Below, piece after piece: positions 1 through 8,460 of a stretch of 64,000 nucleotides of DNA. The notes beneath the pieces are model-generated. The model did no database searches. It worked only from the letters and a program-made list of their open reading frames with translations, and had not been told where the DNA came from. The stretch is taken from the NCBI RefSeq assembly GCF_002939385.1, contig NZ_MULI01000024.1, positions 1 to 64,000 of the forward strand. Direction: 5' to 3'. Both the position numbers and the translations under genes were made by a program. Source of the DNA: Streptomyces sp. MH60. GTDB lineage: Bacteria; Actinomycetota; Actinomycetes; Streptomycetales; Streptomycetaceae. Position 1 is the stretch's first letter. The number at the start of each line of letters is the position of its first letter.

Positions 1-237
1 GCGCGGTTCCCCGCCGGCGCGCTCCGGGCTCGGAGAGGGGCCGATCATCTCCAGCGCCTCCCGGGCCGGGGCCTGGACGACCCGGGGCTCGGCCGGGCCG
101 TCCGGGCGCGGCGCGGACGAGCGGGCCCCGCCCGCCGACGGGTCGGCCGCGGCCGGACCCCTGACCGTCGTACAGCCGGTCAGGGCCGAGACAGCCACGG
201 TCACCAGAAGCGTTGCGGTGGTCGTCGTTCGATGCAC
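1..237 (-). CDS. Lipoprotein, N-terminal part (runs off the left edge)
   Basis: Read on the minus strand from a GTG at 237, the frame stays open to base 1 (79 codons) and gives a short basic N-terminus, a hydrophobic stretch (TLLVTVAVSAL) and a lipobox LTGC with Cys22. This is a type II signal peptide, so the product should be lipid-anchored on the outer face of the membrane. The mature start is rich in Pro, Ala, Gly and Arg, like a flexible tether. The functional domain is outside the window, so no role can be assigned. The ribosome site before the GTG is weak, so the start is provisional. Confidence 0.7.
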   Translation of the reverse strand, partial: MHRTTTTATLLVTVAVSALTGCTTVRGPAAADPSAGGARSSAPRPDGPAEPRVVQAPAREALEMIGPSPSPERAGGEPR

Positions 238-349
238 CCGCGCCACTCTGCTGGTTCGGGCGCCCCGGCCGGCGCCGGACGGGCGGAGGTTGCCCCGCAC
301 GGGTGATCTCCGGCCCCGTACGGAGGCCCGTGGGCGCCCGGGGGTGACG

Positions 350-862
350 TCAGTCGCCCGTGGCTCCGTCCAGCCGCTCGCGGAGAAGGTCCGCGTGTCC
401 GTTGTGGCGGGCGTACTCCTCGATCATGTGGGTGTGGATCCAGCGCAGGGTGTAGCGCTCGCCGGTGCGCAGGTGCTTGCCCCGGGTCGGTTCGTCCAGG
501 GGGACGCCGGCCGCGTTCCGGCGGGCCGCCTCGATCTCGGCCTGCCAGGTGGCGTGGGCCTGAGCGAAGGTGTCCGCCTCGGTGAGCCGGAACTCGCCGT
601 CCGGATCCTCGTCGGAGTAGTAGATCGGGCCCGCGTCCTCGGCCGCCAGCACCCTGCGGTACCAGCTGCGCTCCACCTCCGCCATGTGCCGGACGAGTCC
701 CATCAGGGACAGCGTCGACGGTGCCACGGCGGCCGTCCTCAACTGCTCGTCGGTGAGTCCCTCGCACTTCCAGGCGAGGGTCTGCCGGTGGTACTCGAGC
801 CAGCCCTCCAGCATCGCGCGTTCGTCGGCGTCGACGGGGGGTTCACGGCGTTCGGTCGTCAT
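350..862 (-). CDS. DinB-fold protein (DUF664 type)
   Basis: The 170-aa product has the layout of DinB/DUF664 four-helix proteins, which often act as metal- and thiol-dependent transferases in actinobacteria. What is seen: an RHMAEVE segment near residue 59 and a C-terminal HTHMIEEYARHNGHADLL stretch whose His residues (about 143-156) fit the usual metal site. Family members often use mycothiol, but the substrate here is unknown. It ends 112 bases before the start of the reverse-strand lipoprotein and starts 44 bases downstream of the TetR gene's end, on the same strand. The family call is from motif and length only. Confidence 0.8.
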   Translation of the reverse strand: MTTERREPPVDADERAMLEGWLEYHRQTLAWKCEGLTDEQLRTAAVAPSTLSLMGLVRHMAEVERSWYRRVLAAEDAGPIYYSDEDPDGEFRLTEADTFAQAHATWQAEIEAARRNAAGVPLDEPTRGKHLRTGERYTLRWIHTHMIEEYARHNGHADLLRERLDGATGD

Positions 863-905
863 CCCGGCATCCTCGCCCAGAACGGGCCGGTCCCACCAGG
901 GGGTT

Positions 906-1526
906 TCAGCTGTCCGGCCCGCCGCCCAGCATGCCGTCCAGGAGCTCCCGCAGCCCCGACCGCACCTCCTGGAGGCTCGGCACCTCGGCGTGGAAGGTCC
1001 CGGCCACGCAGCTGAACATCAGGCCGTCCGCCCAGGCGACCAGCGAGAGCACGTGCCGGGCCGGTTCGGCCGAGCCCATCGCGGTGACGAGGGCGCCCAG
1101 CTGCTCCCGGAAGCGGGCGCCCGCCGTGTCGAAGTGCGCCCGCAGCTCGGGGCGGCGGGTGGCCTCCAGCGCCAGTTCGTACCGGGCCAGCGTCAGCGCG
1201 CGGTTGCGGGTCAGGGCGCGGTGTGTCGCCAGCGCCAGCGCGTCCACCAGGGCGTCGAGGCCGGCGCGCGGGTCCGGCATCTCGTGCAGCGCCAGCACCC
1301 GGGCCTCCCGGTCGGCCAGCCGCCGCACCGCCAGCTCCAGCAGCGCCTGCCGGGTCCGCGCGACGTTGGAGGTGGAGCCCTGGGGGAGCGCGGCCGTCTC
1401 GTCGACCGCCCGGTGCGTGAGCCCGCGCATCCCGCGCTCGGCGAGCAGGGCCAGGGCGGCGTCGGCGACCAGGTCGGCGCGGGAGGCGCCCGCCGAGGGT
1501 CCGGGGGACGCGGTGTGTGCGGACAT
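906..1526 (-). CDS. TetR-family transcriptional regulator
   Basis: The protein is 206 aa from the ATG at 1526. An upstream in-frame extension would run through the operators and is rejected. Residues about 15-60 form a TetR-type helix-turn-helix (ALLAERGMRGLTHRAVDETAA), followed by an all-helical ligand-binding half rich in Ala, Leu and Arg. It is divergent from an FAD monooxygenase gene starting at 1628, with two matching palindromes in the 101-bp gap. The natural inference is that it represses that gene and itself and is released by a small aromatic or similar ligand. The ligand is not known. Confidence 0.88.
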   Translation of the reverse strand: MSAHTASPGPSAGASRADLVADAALALLAERGMRGLTHRAVDETAALPQGSTSNVARTRQALLELAVRRLADREARVLALHEMPDPRAGLDALVDALALATHRALTRNRALTLARYELALEATRRPELRAHFDTAGARFREQLGALVTAMGSAEPARHVLSLVAWADGLMFSCVAGTFHAEVPSLQEVRSGLRELLDGMLGGGPDS

Positions 1527-1547
1527 GGAGATCAACCTACCCGGCTC

Positions 1548-1594
1548 ACTACGGCTGTAGTACAGTCGACGGCGAGTGCTACTACACCTGTAGT
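1548..1594. promoter_or_regulatory. Pair of TetR operators between divergent genes
   Basis: Two inverted repeats of the form ACTAC-N4-GTAGT lie at 1548-1561 and 1581-1594. Their centres are 33 bp apart, about three helical turns, so two dimers would sit on the same DNA face. They lie between the tetR start (1526) and the monooxygenase start (1628), where both promoters must be. Binding by the adjacent TetR protein is inferred. Confidence 0.75.
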
Positions 1595-1627
1595 GAGCCA
1601 TGCGTCGAGGAAGTGCCGAGGAGAGTC

Positions 1628-2818
1628 ATGACCCGCACGAAGACGGCCGTCGTGATCGGCGGCGGCATCGGCGGCCTGACCGCGGCGGCCGCCCTGCACC
1701 AGAGCGGCCTGCGGGTCACCGTCCTGGAGCGGGCACCCTCGCTCCGGCCGATCGGCGCGGCCATCTCGCTGTCGCCCAACGCCCTGCGCGCCCTGGACGT
1801 GATCGGACTCGGCGAGGAGATCCGCGACCTCGCCGCCTGGCAGGGCGACGGGGGACTGCGCACCCCCGGCGGCCGCTGGCTCTCCCGGACCAGCGCCGAG
1901 GCCGCCGCGGCACGCTTCGGCGGTCCGCTGGTGCTGCTGCACCGGTCCACCCTCGTCGAGCGCCTCGCCGCGCTGCTGCCGCCGGACGCCGTCCGCACGG
2001 CCGCCGACGCGATGGTCGCCGACCCCGGGAACCGCGACCGTCCGGCGACGGTCCGCACGCCGGACGGCGAACTGGAGGCCGACCTGGTCGTCGCGGCCGA
2101 CGGCATCCACTCCGTCGCGCGCCGCGCGCTCTTCCCGGACCACCCGGGGCCCGTCTACTCCGGCTTCACCACCTGGCGGATCGTGATCCCGGTCCCCGGC
2201 GCCGAGTTCGCCTCCCACGAGACCTGGGGCCGGGGCCGCATCTGGGGCACGCACCCGCTGGGGGACGGCCGGGTCTACGCCTACGCCGCCGCCGTCACCC
2301 CGGCCGGCGGACACGCGGCCGACGAGAAGGCCGAACTGCTGCACCGCTACGGCGACTGGCACCATCCCGTCCCCGCCGTCCTCGCGGCCGCCCGCCCCGA
2401 GGACGTCCTGCGCCACGACGTGCACCACCTCGCCGAACCGCTGCCGGCCTACCACCGCGGCCGGGTCGCCCTCCTCGGGGACGCCGCGCACGCCATGCCG
2501 CCCAACCTCGGCCAGGGCGGCAACCAGGCCATCGAGGACGCCATCGTGCTCGCCCACCACAGCCAGGACCTCGCCGCCTACACGGCCGCCCGGCTGCCCC
2601 GCACCACCGCGATCGCCCGGCGGGCCGTCAAGGTCGCCCGCCTCAACCTGATGGGCAACCGCGCCGGGACCGCGGTCCGCGACGCCGCGATCCTCGCCCT
2701 GTCCAAGGCCGGACCCGCCCTGTTCCTGCGCGGCTTCGACGGCATCGCCGACTGGCGGCCACCGCAGCCCCCGTATGCTTCCCGGCGGACCCAGGTCGGC
2801 GAGCGTTACGAGCGTTAG
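1628..2818 (+). CDS. FAD-dependent monooxygenase (PHBH/UbiH-like)
   Basis: The 396-aa flavoprotein starts at the ATG at 1628, preceded by GAGGAG. It has an N-terminal dinucleotide-binding GGGIGG motif (residues 11-16), an AADGIHS segment typical of the second FAD contact, and the C-terminal GDAAHAMPPNLGQGGNQAIED motif (about residue 283 on) that binds the FAD ribityl chain. Such enzymes hydroxylate aromatic or similar small molecules with NAD(P)H and O2. It is divergent from a tetR gene with shared operators, so it is probably induced by its substrate. The Gfo/Idh gene follows after 13 bases, probably in the same operon. The substrate is unknown. Confidence 0.9.
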   Translation: MTRTKTAVVIGGGIGGLTAAAALHQSGLRVTVLERAPSLRPIGAAISLSPNALRALDVIGLGEEIRDLAAWQGDGGLRTPGGRWLSRTSAEAAAARFGGPLVLLHRSTLVERLAALLPPDAVRTAADAMVADPGNRDRPATVRTPDGELEADLVVAADGIHSVARRALFPDHPGPVYSGFTTWRIVIPVPGAEFASHETWGRGRIWGTHPLGDGRVYAYAAAVTPAGGHAADEKAELLHRYGDWHHPVPAVLAAARPEDVLRHDVHHLAEPLPAYHRGRVALLGDAAHAMPPNLGQGGNQAIEDAIVLAHHSQDLAAYTAARLPRTTAIARRAVKVARLNLMGNRAGTAVRDAAILALSKAGPALFLRGFDGIADWRPPQPPYASRRTQVGERYER

Positions 2819-2831
2819 AGGAGTACATCCC

Positions 2832-3737
2832 GTGAAGGTCGGCTGCATCGGACTCGGCGACATCGCGCAGAAGGCCTACCTGCCGGTGCTCGCCGCCCTC
2901 CCCGGGATCGAACCGCACCTGCAGACCCGCACCCCCGCCACCCTCACCCGGGTCGCGGACCGGCTGCGCATCCCGCCGGCGCAGCGCCACGCCGACCTCG
3001 ACGCGCTCCTCGCCCAGGGACTGGACGCCGCCTTCGTGCACGCGCCGACCGCCGCCCACCCCGAGATCGTGACCCGGCTCCTCGAAGCCGGCGTCCCCAC
3101 CTACGTCGACAAGCCCCTCGCCTACGAACTCGCCGACTCCGCACGCCTGGTGACCCTCGCCGAGGAGCGCGGCACCAGCCTCGCCGTCGGCTTCAACCGG
3201 CGCCACGCCCCCGGGTACGCGCAGTGCGCCGAGCACCCGCGCGAGCTGATCCTCATGCAGAAGAACCGCACCGGACTGCCCGAGGACCCGCGCACGATGA
3301 TCCTCGACGACTTCATCCACGTCGTCGACACCCTGAGGTTCCTGGTGCCGGGACCGGTCGACGACGTGACCGTGCGCGCCCGTGCCGAGGACGGCCTGCT
3401 CCACCACGTGGTGCTCCAGCTCGCCGGGGACGGCTTCACCGCGCTCGGTGTGATGAACCGGCTCAGCGGCTCGGCGGAGGAGATCCTGGAGGTCTCCGGC
3501 CAGGACACCAAGCGCCAGGTGGTCAACCTCGCCGAGGTGATCGACCACAAGGGCCAGCCCACCGTGCGGCGGCGCGGCGACTGGGTCCCCGTGGCCCGTC
3601 AGCGCGGCATCGAGCAGGCGGTGCTCGCCTTCCTCGACGCGGTGCGCTCCGGCAAGGTGCTCAGCGCCCGGGACGCGCTGGAGACCCATGAGCTGTGCGA
3701 GCGCGTGGTGCGGGCCGTGCTCGACCGCTCCGCCTGA
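2832..3737 (+). CDS. Gfo/Idh/MocA-family NAD(P)-dependent oxidoreductase
   Basis: The protein is 301 aa from the GTG at 2832, chosen because AGAGGAG stands eight bases upstream. The N-terminus is a Rossmann fold with GLGDIA (residues 7-12). A DKP motif near residue 93 replaces the family's EKP, and a C-terminal alpha/beta domain follows. The family oxidises or reduces sugar-like substrates. It is tightly spaced behind the FAD monooxygenase, suggesting co-transcription. Its last 77 bases overlap the 3' end of the convergent lnt gene, an unusually long tail-to-tail overlap. Confidence 0.87.
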   Translation: MKVGCIGLGDIAQKAYLPVLAALPGIEPHLQTRTPATLTRVADRLRIPPAQRHADLDALLAQGLDAAFVHAPTAAHPEIVTRLLEAGVPTYVDKPLAYELADSARLVTLAEERGTSLAVGFNRRHAPGYAQCAEHPRELILMQKNRTGLPEDPRTMILDDFIHVVDTLRFLVPGPVDDVTVRARAEDGLLHHVVLQLAGDGFTALGVMNRLSGSAEEILEVSGQDTKRQVVNLAEVIDHKGQPTVRRRGDWVPVARQRGIEQAVLAFLDAVRSGKVLSARDALETHELCERVVRAVLDRSA

Positions 3738-5235
3738 GCCGCACCGTCCGTACACCCTCGGCGGCGCCCCAGGCCGCGAGGGTGAGCAGCGCCGCGTACA
3801 CCGTCCAGTCGCCGTAGCGGACGTACGGCGTGGTGCCGTGGGTGAGGGGGATCTCGTACACCCGCGAGGTGCTCGCGTCGGTGCCGAGCCAGGAGCCGAT
3901 CCGCGCGCCGTTCGCGTCGTAGACGGCGGAGACGCCGGTCAGCGTCGCGTGCACCATCGGCCGGCCGGTCTCGGCGGCACGCAGCGCGGCCAGCGAGGCG
4001 TGCTGCTCGGGTGCCCAGGTGTGCTGGAAGGTCGAGGTCGAGGACTGGGCGACCAGCACCTCGGCACCGTCGGCGACGAGACTGCGGCTCATGTCGGGGA
4101 ACGCGCTCTCGAAGCAGACCATCGGCCCGATCCGCAGGCCGTCGCCGACGTCCATCACCACCTGCTCGGTGCCCTGCCTGCGGTCCTCGCCCGCCGCCTT
4201 GCCCACGGAGGTGGCCCAGCCGAGCACCGAGCGGAACGGCACGTACTCCCCGAAGGGAACGAGCCGCATCTTGTCGTACCGGTCGCCGGTCGGGCCCTGG
4301 GGGCCGACGAGCACCGAACTCTTGTAGATGCCGGGTTTGTCGGAGCGCCGCGCGTCCACGTTGACCAGGATGTCCGCGCCGGTCTCCCGGGACAGCGCGG
4401 CGAGCCGCCGGGCGAGGTCCGGCCGGTCGTCCAGGTCGAATCCGACGCTGCTCTCGCCCCAGACGATCAGGTCGAGGTCCCGGTCCGTGAGCCGCCGGGT
4501 CAGCTGCTCCTCGCGGTCGAACCGCCGGTCGGCGCTGTCCGCCCCGGCGACGACGCCCGGCTGCACCACGGCGATCGCGGCCCGCTCGTCGGTGTCGGGG
4601 CGCGGCGACCAGACCCAGGCCGCCGAGGTGGCCGCGGCCGTGGCGAGGAGCCCCGCCAGGGCCGGCACCCTCGCCCGGCGCACGGCGACGAGGACGGCGA
4701 GCGCGACGTTGACGGCCACGACCAGGAAGCTGAGCAGCCACACGCCGCCCACCGAGGCCAGCCGCAGCGCCGGAGCCACCTGCCACTGGCTGGCGCCGAG
4801 CATCCCCCAGGGACCGCCGAGCCCCTGCCAGGAGCGGACCAGCTCCGCCAGCAGCCAGCCCGACGGCAGCACCACCAGGGCCGCCGCGACCCGGCCGGCG
4901 GACGGCGCCCCGCCCAGCGTCCGGCGCACCAGCCAGCCCCACGGGACCCACAGCGCGCCGAGCAGCGCGGCGATGACGAACGTGAACACGTGCAGGTTCG
5001 GCAGCAGCCAGTGGTGCATGGCCAGCACGAACCCGAACCCGCCGCACCACCCGTCGTACGCCGCGCGCCTGCCGCCCGGCGCGGTCCGGGCCAGCAGGAT
5101 CCAGGGGACCAGCGCGAACCAGGCCCACCACCACAGGGCCGGGCCCGGGAAGGCGAGCACGGGCAGGGCCCCGGCGAGCACGGCGACGGCCGAGCGCCGC
5201 CACGGGGAGGCGAGCCAGTGGTCGAGCGTCTTCAT
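3661..5235 (-). CDS. lnt: Apolipoprotein N-acyltransferase
   Basis: The membrane enzyme is 524 aa and N-acylates the Cys of lipoproteins after Lgt and Lsp have acted. The first about 210 residues hold several transmembrane helices (for example ALPVLAFPGPALWWWAWFALV). The rest is a carbon-nitrogen hydrolase domain with the expected triad: Glu near 260 (WGESSVG), Lys near 321 (YDKMRLVPFGEY) and Cys near 373 (CFESAFP), matching the order and spacing in E. coli Lnt. The C-terminus ends in a basic Arg/Pro-rich tail. Streptomycetes often carry more than one lnt, so this may be one of two. It is convergent with the oxidoreductase, overlapping it by 77 bases. Confidence 0.93.
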   Translation of the reverse strand: MKTLDHWLASPWRRSAVAVLAGALPVLAFPGPALWWWAWFALVPWILLARTAPGGRRAAYDGWCGGFGFVLAMHHWLLPNLHVFTFVIAALLGALWVPWGWLVRRTLGGAPSAGRVAAALVVLPSGWLLAELVRSWQGLGGPWGMLGASQWQVAPALRLASVGGVWLLSFLVVAVNVALAVLVAVRRARVPALAGLLATAAATSAAWVWSPRPDTDERAAIAVVQPGVVAGADSADRRFDREEQLTRRLTDRDLDLIVWGESSVGFDLDDRPDLARRLAALSRETGADILVNVDARRSDKPGIYKSSVLVGPQGPTGDRYDKMRLVPFGEYVPFRSVLGWATSVGKAAGEDRRQGTEQVVMDVGDGLRIGPMVCFESAFPDMSRSLVADGAEVLVAQSSTSTFQHTWAPEQHASLAALRAAETGRPMVHATLTGVSAVYDANGARIGSWLGTDASTSRVYEIPLTHGTTPYVRYGDWTVYAALLTLAAWGAAEGVRTVRLRRSGRARPAPRARTAHGSPARPGR

Positions 5236-5415
5236 GGGCTCCTCTCTACCGATGATCCCTACCCGGTGATCCCTACAGTGTGCGCACGCGACGGGGTGCG
5301 AATTCAGTTGATCACACCGAAGTCCGTGTCCGTCAGTCCGTCACCCCGAAGCCTGTCCAGCGCCTGAGGCCTCACCTAGGATGATCGATGATCGATCAAA
5401 GCCTGGAGGTAGCTC

Positions 5416-6156
5416 ATGACACGGCCCATCACGGTGGTCACCGGCGGCAGCAGGGGGATCGGGGCGGCGACCTGTCTGCGCCTGGCGGCGGACGGCCACG
5501 ACGTCGTCGTGGGCTACGCGCGAGACTCCGCGGCCGCCGAAACGGTCGTGTCGGGGGTGCGCGACGCGGGCGGCCGCGGGGTCGCGGTGCGCGCGGACAC
5601 GTCCGTGGAGGCCGACGTCGAGCGGCTCTTCGACGTGGCGGAGGAGCGGCTGGGCCCGGTCACGGGGCTGGTGAACAACGCGGCCGTGACCGGCCCGCTG
5701 GGGCGGCTCGCCGACAGCGACACCGCCGATCTGCGCCGGGTCCTCGACGTCAACCTGCTGGGCGTGCTGCTGTGCGCCCGGCGGGCGGCGCGGCTGATGA
5801 CGCCGCGCGGGAGCGGTGCGATCGTGAACGTGTCGTCGGGCGCCGCGACCCTCGGCAGCCCGGGGGAGTACGTGCACTACGCGGCGAGCAAGGCGGGCGT
5901 CGACGCGCTGACGCTGGGCCTGGCCAAGGAGCTCGGCCCGGACGGGGTCCGGGTCAACGCCGTCGCACCCGGGGTGATCGACACCGAGATGCACGCGGCG
6001 GCGGGCGACGCCGGGCGGGCGGAGCGGATGGGGGCGGCGGTGCCGCTGGGGCGCGCGGGCCGGGCGGAGGAGATCGCCGCGGCGATCTCCTGGCTGCTGT
6101 CACCCCAGGCGTCGTACACGACGGGGACCGTGCTCCGGGTGGCGGGCGGGCGCTGA
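5416..6156 (+). CDS. SDR-family oxidoreductase (FabG-like)
   Basis: The 246-aa short-chain dehydrogenase has the cofactor motif TGGSRGIG (residues 9-16), VNNAA near 85, a catalytic Ser in VSSGAA, and YAASK with Tyr155 and Lys159. The C-terminus VLRVAGGR matches the classical GG ending. It probably acts on a 3-keto or similar carbonyl with NADP(H). The ATG at 5416 has GGAGGT ideally placed. The gene stands alone in an upstream gap of 180 bp that contains repeated GATCGATGATCGATC text just before the ribosome site. The substrate is unknown. Confidence 0.9.
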   Translation: MTRPITVVTGGSRGIGAATCLRLAADGHDVVVGYARDSAAAETVVSGVRDAGGRGVAVRADTSVEADVERLFDVAEERLGPVTGLVNNAAVTGPLGRLADSDTADLRRVLDVNLLGVLLCARRAARLMTPRGSGAIVNVSSGAATLGSPGEYVHYAASKAGVDALTLGLAKELGPDGVRVNAVAPGVIDTEMHAAAGDAGRAERMGAAVPLGRAGRAEEIAAAISWLLSPQASYTTGTVLRVAGGR

Positions 6157-6215
6157 CGGGGCCAAGGGGGCGGGGCGGGGGCCGGGCGGTGGGGCGGCGT
6201 GGGGTGGTCCGCCGC

Positions 6216-6395
6216 TCAGGCCGCCTCGATGACCTGGCCGCGGATCGCGGTCGCCCACTCGACCACCAGCAGCTCGTACTCCACACGCTCCTGCGCGGAC
6301 AGGGTCCCGCCCGCACGCCGCCACAGGGCGCGGATCTGCTCGTTCAGTTCCGCGGCGGACCGCACGGAACCAGGGGTCACGTAATCGGGGGACAT
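6216..6395 (-). CDS. Small conserved-looking protein of unknown function
   Basis: The product is 59 aa from the ATG at 6395 (MSPDYVTPGSVRSAAELNEQ), or 69 aa if a GTG at 6425 is used. Neither start has a strong ribosome site. The sequence is helical and charged, with a VEYELLVVEWATAIRG core that looks like a real folded protein rather than a chance frame. It sits between the SDR and uppP genes, transcribed with uppP. No family is recognised. Third codon positions are strongly G/C, as in neighbouring real genes. Confidence 0.6.
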   Translation of the reverse strand: MSPDYVTPGSVRSAAELNEQIRALWRRAGGTLSAQERVEYELLVVEWATAIRGQVIEAA

Positions 6396-6458
6396 GCGGA
6401 CAAGCCTAGGGGCAAGCACTGACACTGCGCTACCGCACGGCTACACAAGCGGATCGTC

Positions 6459-7334
6459 TCAGCCGGAGGACTCCGCGGCGTGCGGGCTGAGGGCACCCGT
6501 CGCGACCAGGGCGATGATGACGATGCCGAGCGCGATGCGGTACCAGACGAACGGCATGAAGCTCTTGGTGGAGATGAACTTCATGAACCAGGCGATGACC
6601 ACGTACCCGGTGGCGAAGGCGATGACCGTGGCGAAGAGCGTCGGTCCCCAGGAGACGTGGTCGCTCTCCATCGCGTCCTTCAGCTCGAAGACGCCGGAGG
6701 CGAGCACCGCCGGGATCGCGAGCAGGAACGAGTACCGCGCGGCGGCCTCGCGCCGGTAGCCCATGAAGAGGCCGCCGCTGATGGTCGCGCCGGAGCGGGA
6801 GACGCCGGGGATGAGGGCCGCCGCCTGGCACAGGCCGTAGATCAGGCCGTCCCGCACGCCCAGGTTCTCCAGTTCCTTGCGCTGCTGCGGCGCGCGGTGC
6901 CGGCCGCCCTTCTCGTCCCGGGCGGCCATCCGGTCGGCGATGCCGATGACGACGCCGACGACGATCAGCATCGTCGCGGTGATCCGCAGGTCGCGGAAGG
7001 GGCCCTCGATCTGGTCCTTCAGCGTCAGGCCGAGCACACCGATCGGGATCGAGCCGACGATCACCAGCCAGCCCATGCGCGCGTCGGGGTTGTGCCGCAT
7101 CGACTTGTCGGTGAGCGAGCGGGTCCACGCCGCGATGATCCGCCCGATGTCCTTGCGGAAGTAGATGAGCACCGCGGCCTCGGTGCCGATCTGGGTGATC
7201 GCCGTGAAGGCCGCGCCCGGGTCGTGCCAGCCGGAGAACGCCGCGGTCAGCCGCAGGTGCGCGCTGGAGGAAACGGGGAGGAACTCGGTCAGTCCCTGGA
7301 CGAGTCCGAGGACGAGGGATTCAAACCAAGACAT
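6459..7334 (-). CDS. uppP: Undecaprenyl-diphosphatase
   Basis: The 291-aa multi-pass membrane protein of the BacA/UppP family recycles undecaprenyl pyrophosphate to the monophosphate carrier needed for cell wall synthesis. It also confers low-level bacitracin resistance when abundant. Seen: Glu17 followed by PVSSSAH (residues 20-26) and the second signature PGVSRSGAT (176-184), which together form the active site, plus about seven hydrophobic helices. The length is normal for the family. The 299 bp upstream of its start (7335-7633) hold no gene that I can support and presumably its promoter. Confidence 0.95.
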   Translation of the reverse strand: MSWFESLVLGLVQGLTEFLPVSSSAHLRLTAAFSGWHDPGAAFTAITQIGTEAAVLIYFRKDIGRIIAAWTRSLTDKSMRHNPDARMGWLVIVGSIPIGVLGLTLKDQIEGPFRDLRITATMLIVVGVVIGIADRMAARDEKGGRHRAPQQRKELENLGVRDGLIYGLCQAAALIPGVSRSGATISGGLFMGYRREAAARYSFLLAIPAVLASGVFELKDAMESDHVSWGPTLFATVIAFATGYVVIAWFMKFISTKSFMPFVWYRIALGIVIIALVATGALSPHAAESSG

Positions 7335-7633
7335 GGAGTTACGTCAGTCCAAGCGGCGATCGGGGAACGGCGAGAAACGGTCGGCGGACACGCCGAACCG
7401 TCGCGTGCGGTGATCGGGACCTGGCGTGCCGAGGGGCAGCGTAGCGCCCCGAAATGAACCCGGGACGACGGGGGTGAGCAGGCCCCTGCGCCACCGCGGG
7501 GCCCGGCACCGTCCAGCCGGGGACGCCACGAGCGTCATCAGGACCGACCCGCTGCCGATGCCCACCGGCGTCGTGCCGGCCCGGCGGCAGGAGACCGGCG
7601 CCGACCGGATCCCGGAAGCGGTGCAACGCCCCG

Positions 7634-8410
7634 TCAGTGCCCGCGCAGCCGGTGCCGCTTGCGCCAGGCCACCACCACGCCCGCGAGGCCCGGCAGGGCG
7701 ATGCAGGCCAGCGCGATCAGGAAGGCGGGAGAGGTCGGCGTCGAGGCGCGGGCGCCCGCGACGACGTAGGCGGCGGTGTTGGGGATCGAGCCGAGCCCCG
7801 TCGCCAGCAGGAAGGGCAGCAGGCCCATCCGGGACACGGCGGCGCAGTAGTTGGCGGCGGCAAACGGCACCCCGGGGAACAGCCGCGCCGCCAGCATCGA
7901 GCGGAAGCCGTGCCGGCTGAGCTGCCCGTCCGCGGCCTTGAGCCACTTGCCCCGCAGCAGCGGCCGCAGTGCCTCCTGGCCGAGTACCCGGCCCAGACAG
8001 AAGGCGATCCCGGCGCCGAGCACCGTCCCCGCCAGCGCGGAGGCCAGCCCCAGCTGCGAGCCGAACAGGGCGCCGGCCGCCAGGTTGAGCAGCGGGCGCG
8101 GCACGAAGGCGACCGTGCACAGTCCGTACGCCACCGCGTACGCGAGGGCCGCCGCCGCACCCCCGAGCTGCGGCGGCCAGCCGTCGGTCAGCAACTGCTG
8201 CGGCTGGAAGAGCACCACAGTCGTCGCGGCCGAGGCCAGCAGGGCGACGAGCAGGGAGAGCCGCGACCACGGCGACAGCAGCACTCTCGTCACACGTGCG
8301 GCGAAGCCGGCCGGCGCGACCGGTCCGGCGGCGGTGGCGACGGCGAGTTCGGCGGCGGCCCGGGGAGAGACCGTGGCGGTGCCCCCAGAGCGGGTGGTGG
8401 CATCGAGCAT
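7634..8410 (-). CDS. TVP38/TMEM64 (VTT-domain) membrane protein
   Basis: The 258-aa protein has a hydrophilic N-terminus of about 40 residues and then several transmembrane segments. The signature region FPGVPFAAANYCAA followed by LLPFLLATGLGSIPNTAAYV is typical of the SNARE-associated/VTT fold shared with DedA proteins. These proteins are thought to move lipids or ions across the membrane, but the function of this one is not known. The C-terminus is a short basic tail (WRKRHRLRGH). It is divergent from the AlkD-like gene with only 49 bp between starts. Confidence 0.85.
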   Translation of the reverse strand: MLDATTRSGGTATVSPRAAAELAVATAAGPVAPAGFAARVTRVLLSPWSRLSLLVALLASAATTVVLFQPQQLLTDGWPPQLGGAAAALAYAVAYGLCTVAFVPRPLLNLAAGALFGSQLGLASALAGTVLGAGIAFCLGRVLGQEALRPLLRGKWLKAADGQLSRHGFRSMLAARLFPGVPFAAANYCAAVSRMGLLPFLLATGLGSIPNTAAYVVAGARASTPTSPAFLIALACIALPGLAGVVVAWRKRHRLRGH

Positions 8411-8423
8411 CCGGTGACACTAA

Positions 8424-8460
8424 CCGACACATGTGTGTGATCGCCGTATGGTGCGTCTCA
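8424..8460 (+). promoter_or_regulatory. Predicted leaderless promoter of the AlkD-like gene
   Basis: TATGGT at 8447-8452 lies 7 bases before the A of the ATG at 8460. CCGACA at 8424-8429 stands 17 bp upstream as a -35 match of 4/6. Transcription would begin at the start codon itself, a common arrangement in Streptomyces. The absence of any Shine-Dalgarno sequence before 8460 fits. Confidence 0.6.

Noticed and set aside
3599..5203. A 534-codon minus-strand frame over lnt
   Set aside because: Same region as the clearly recognisable lnt in another frame; Arg/Gly/Pro-rich shadow.
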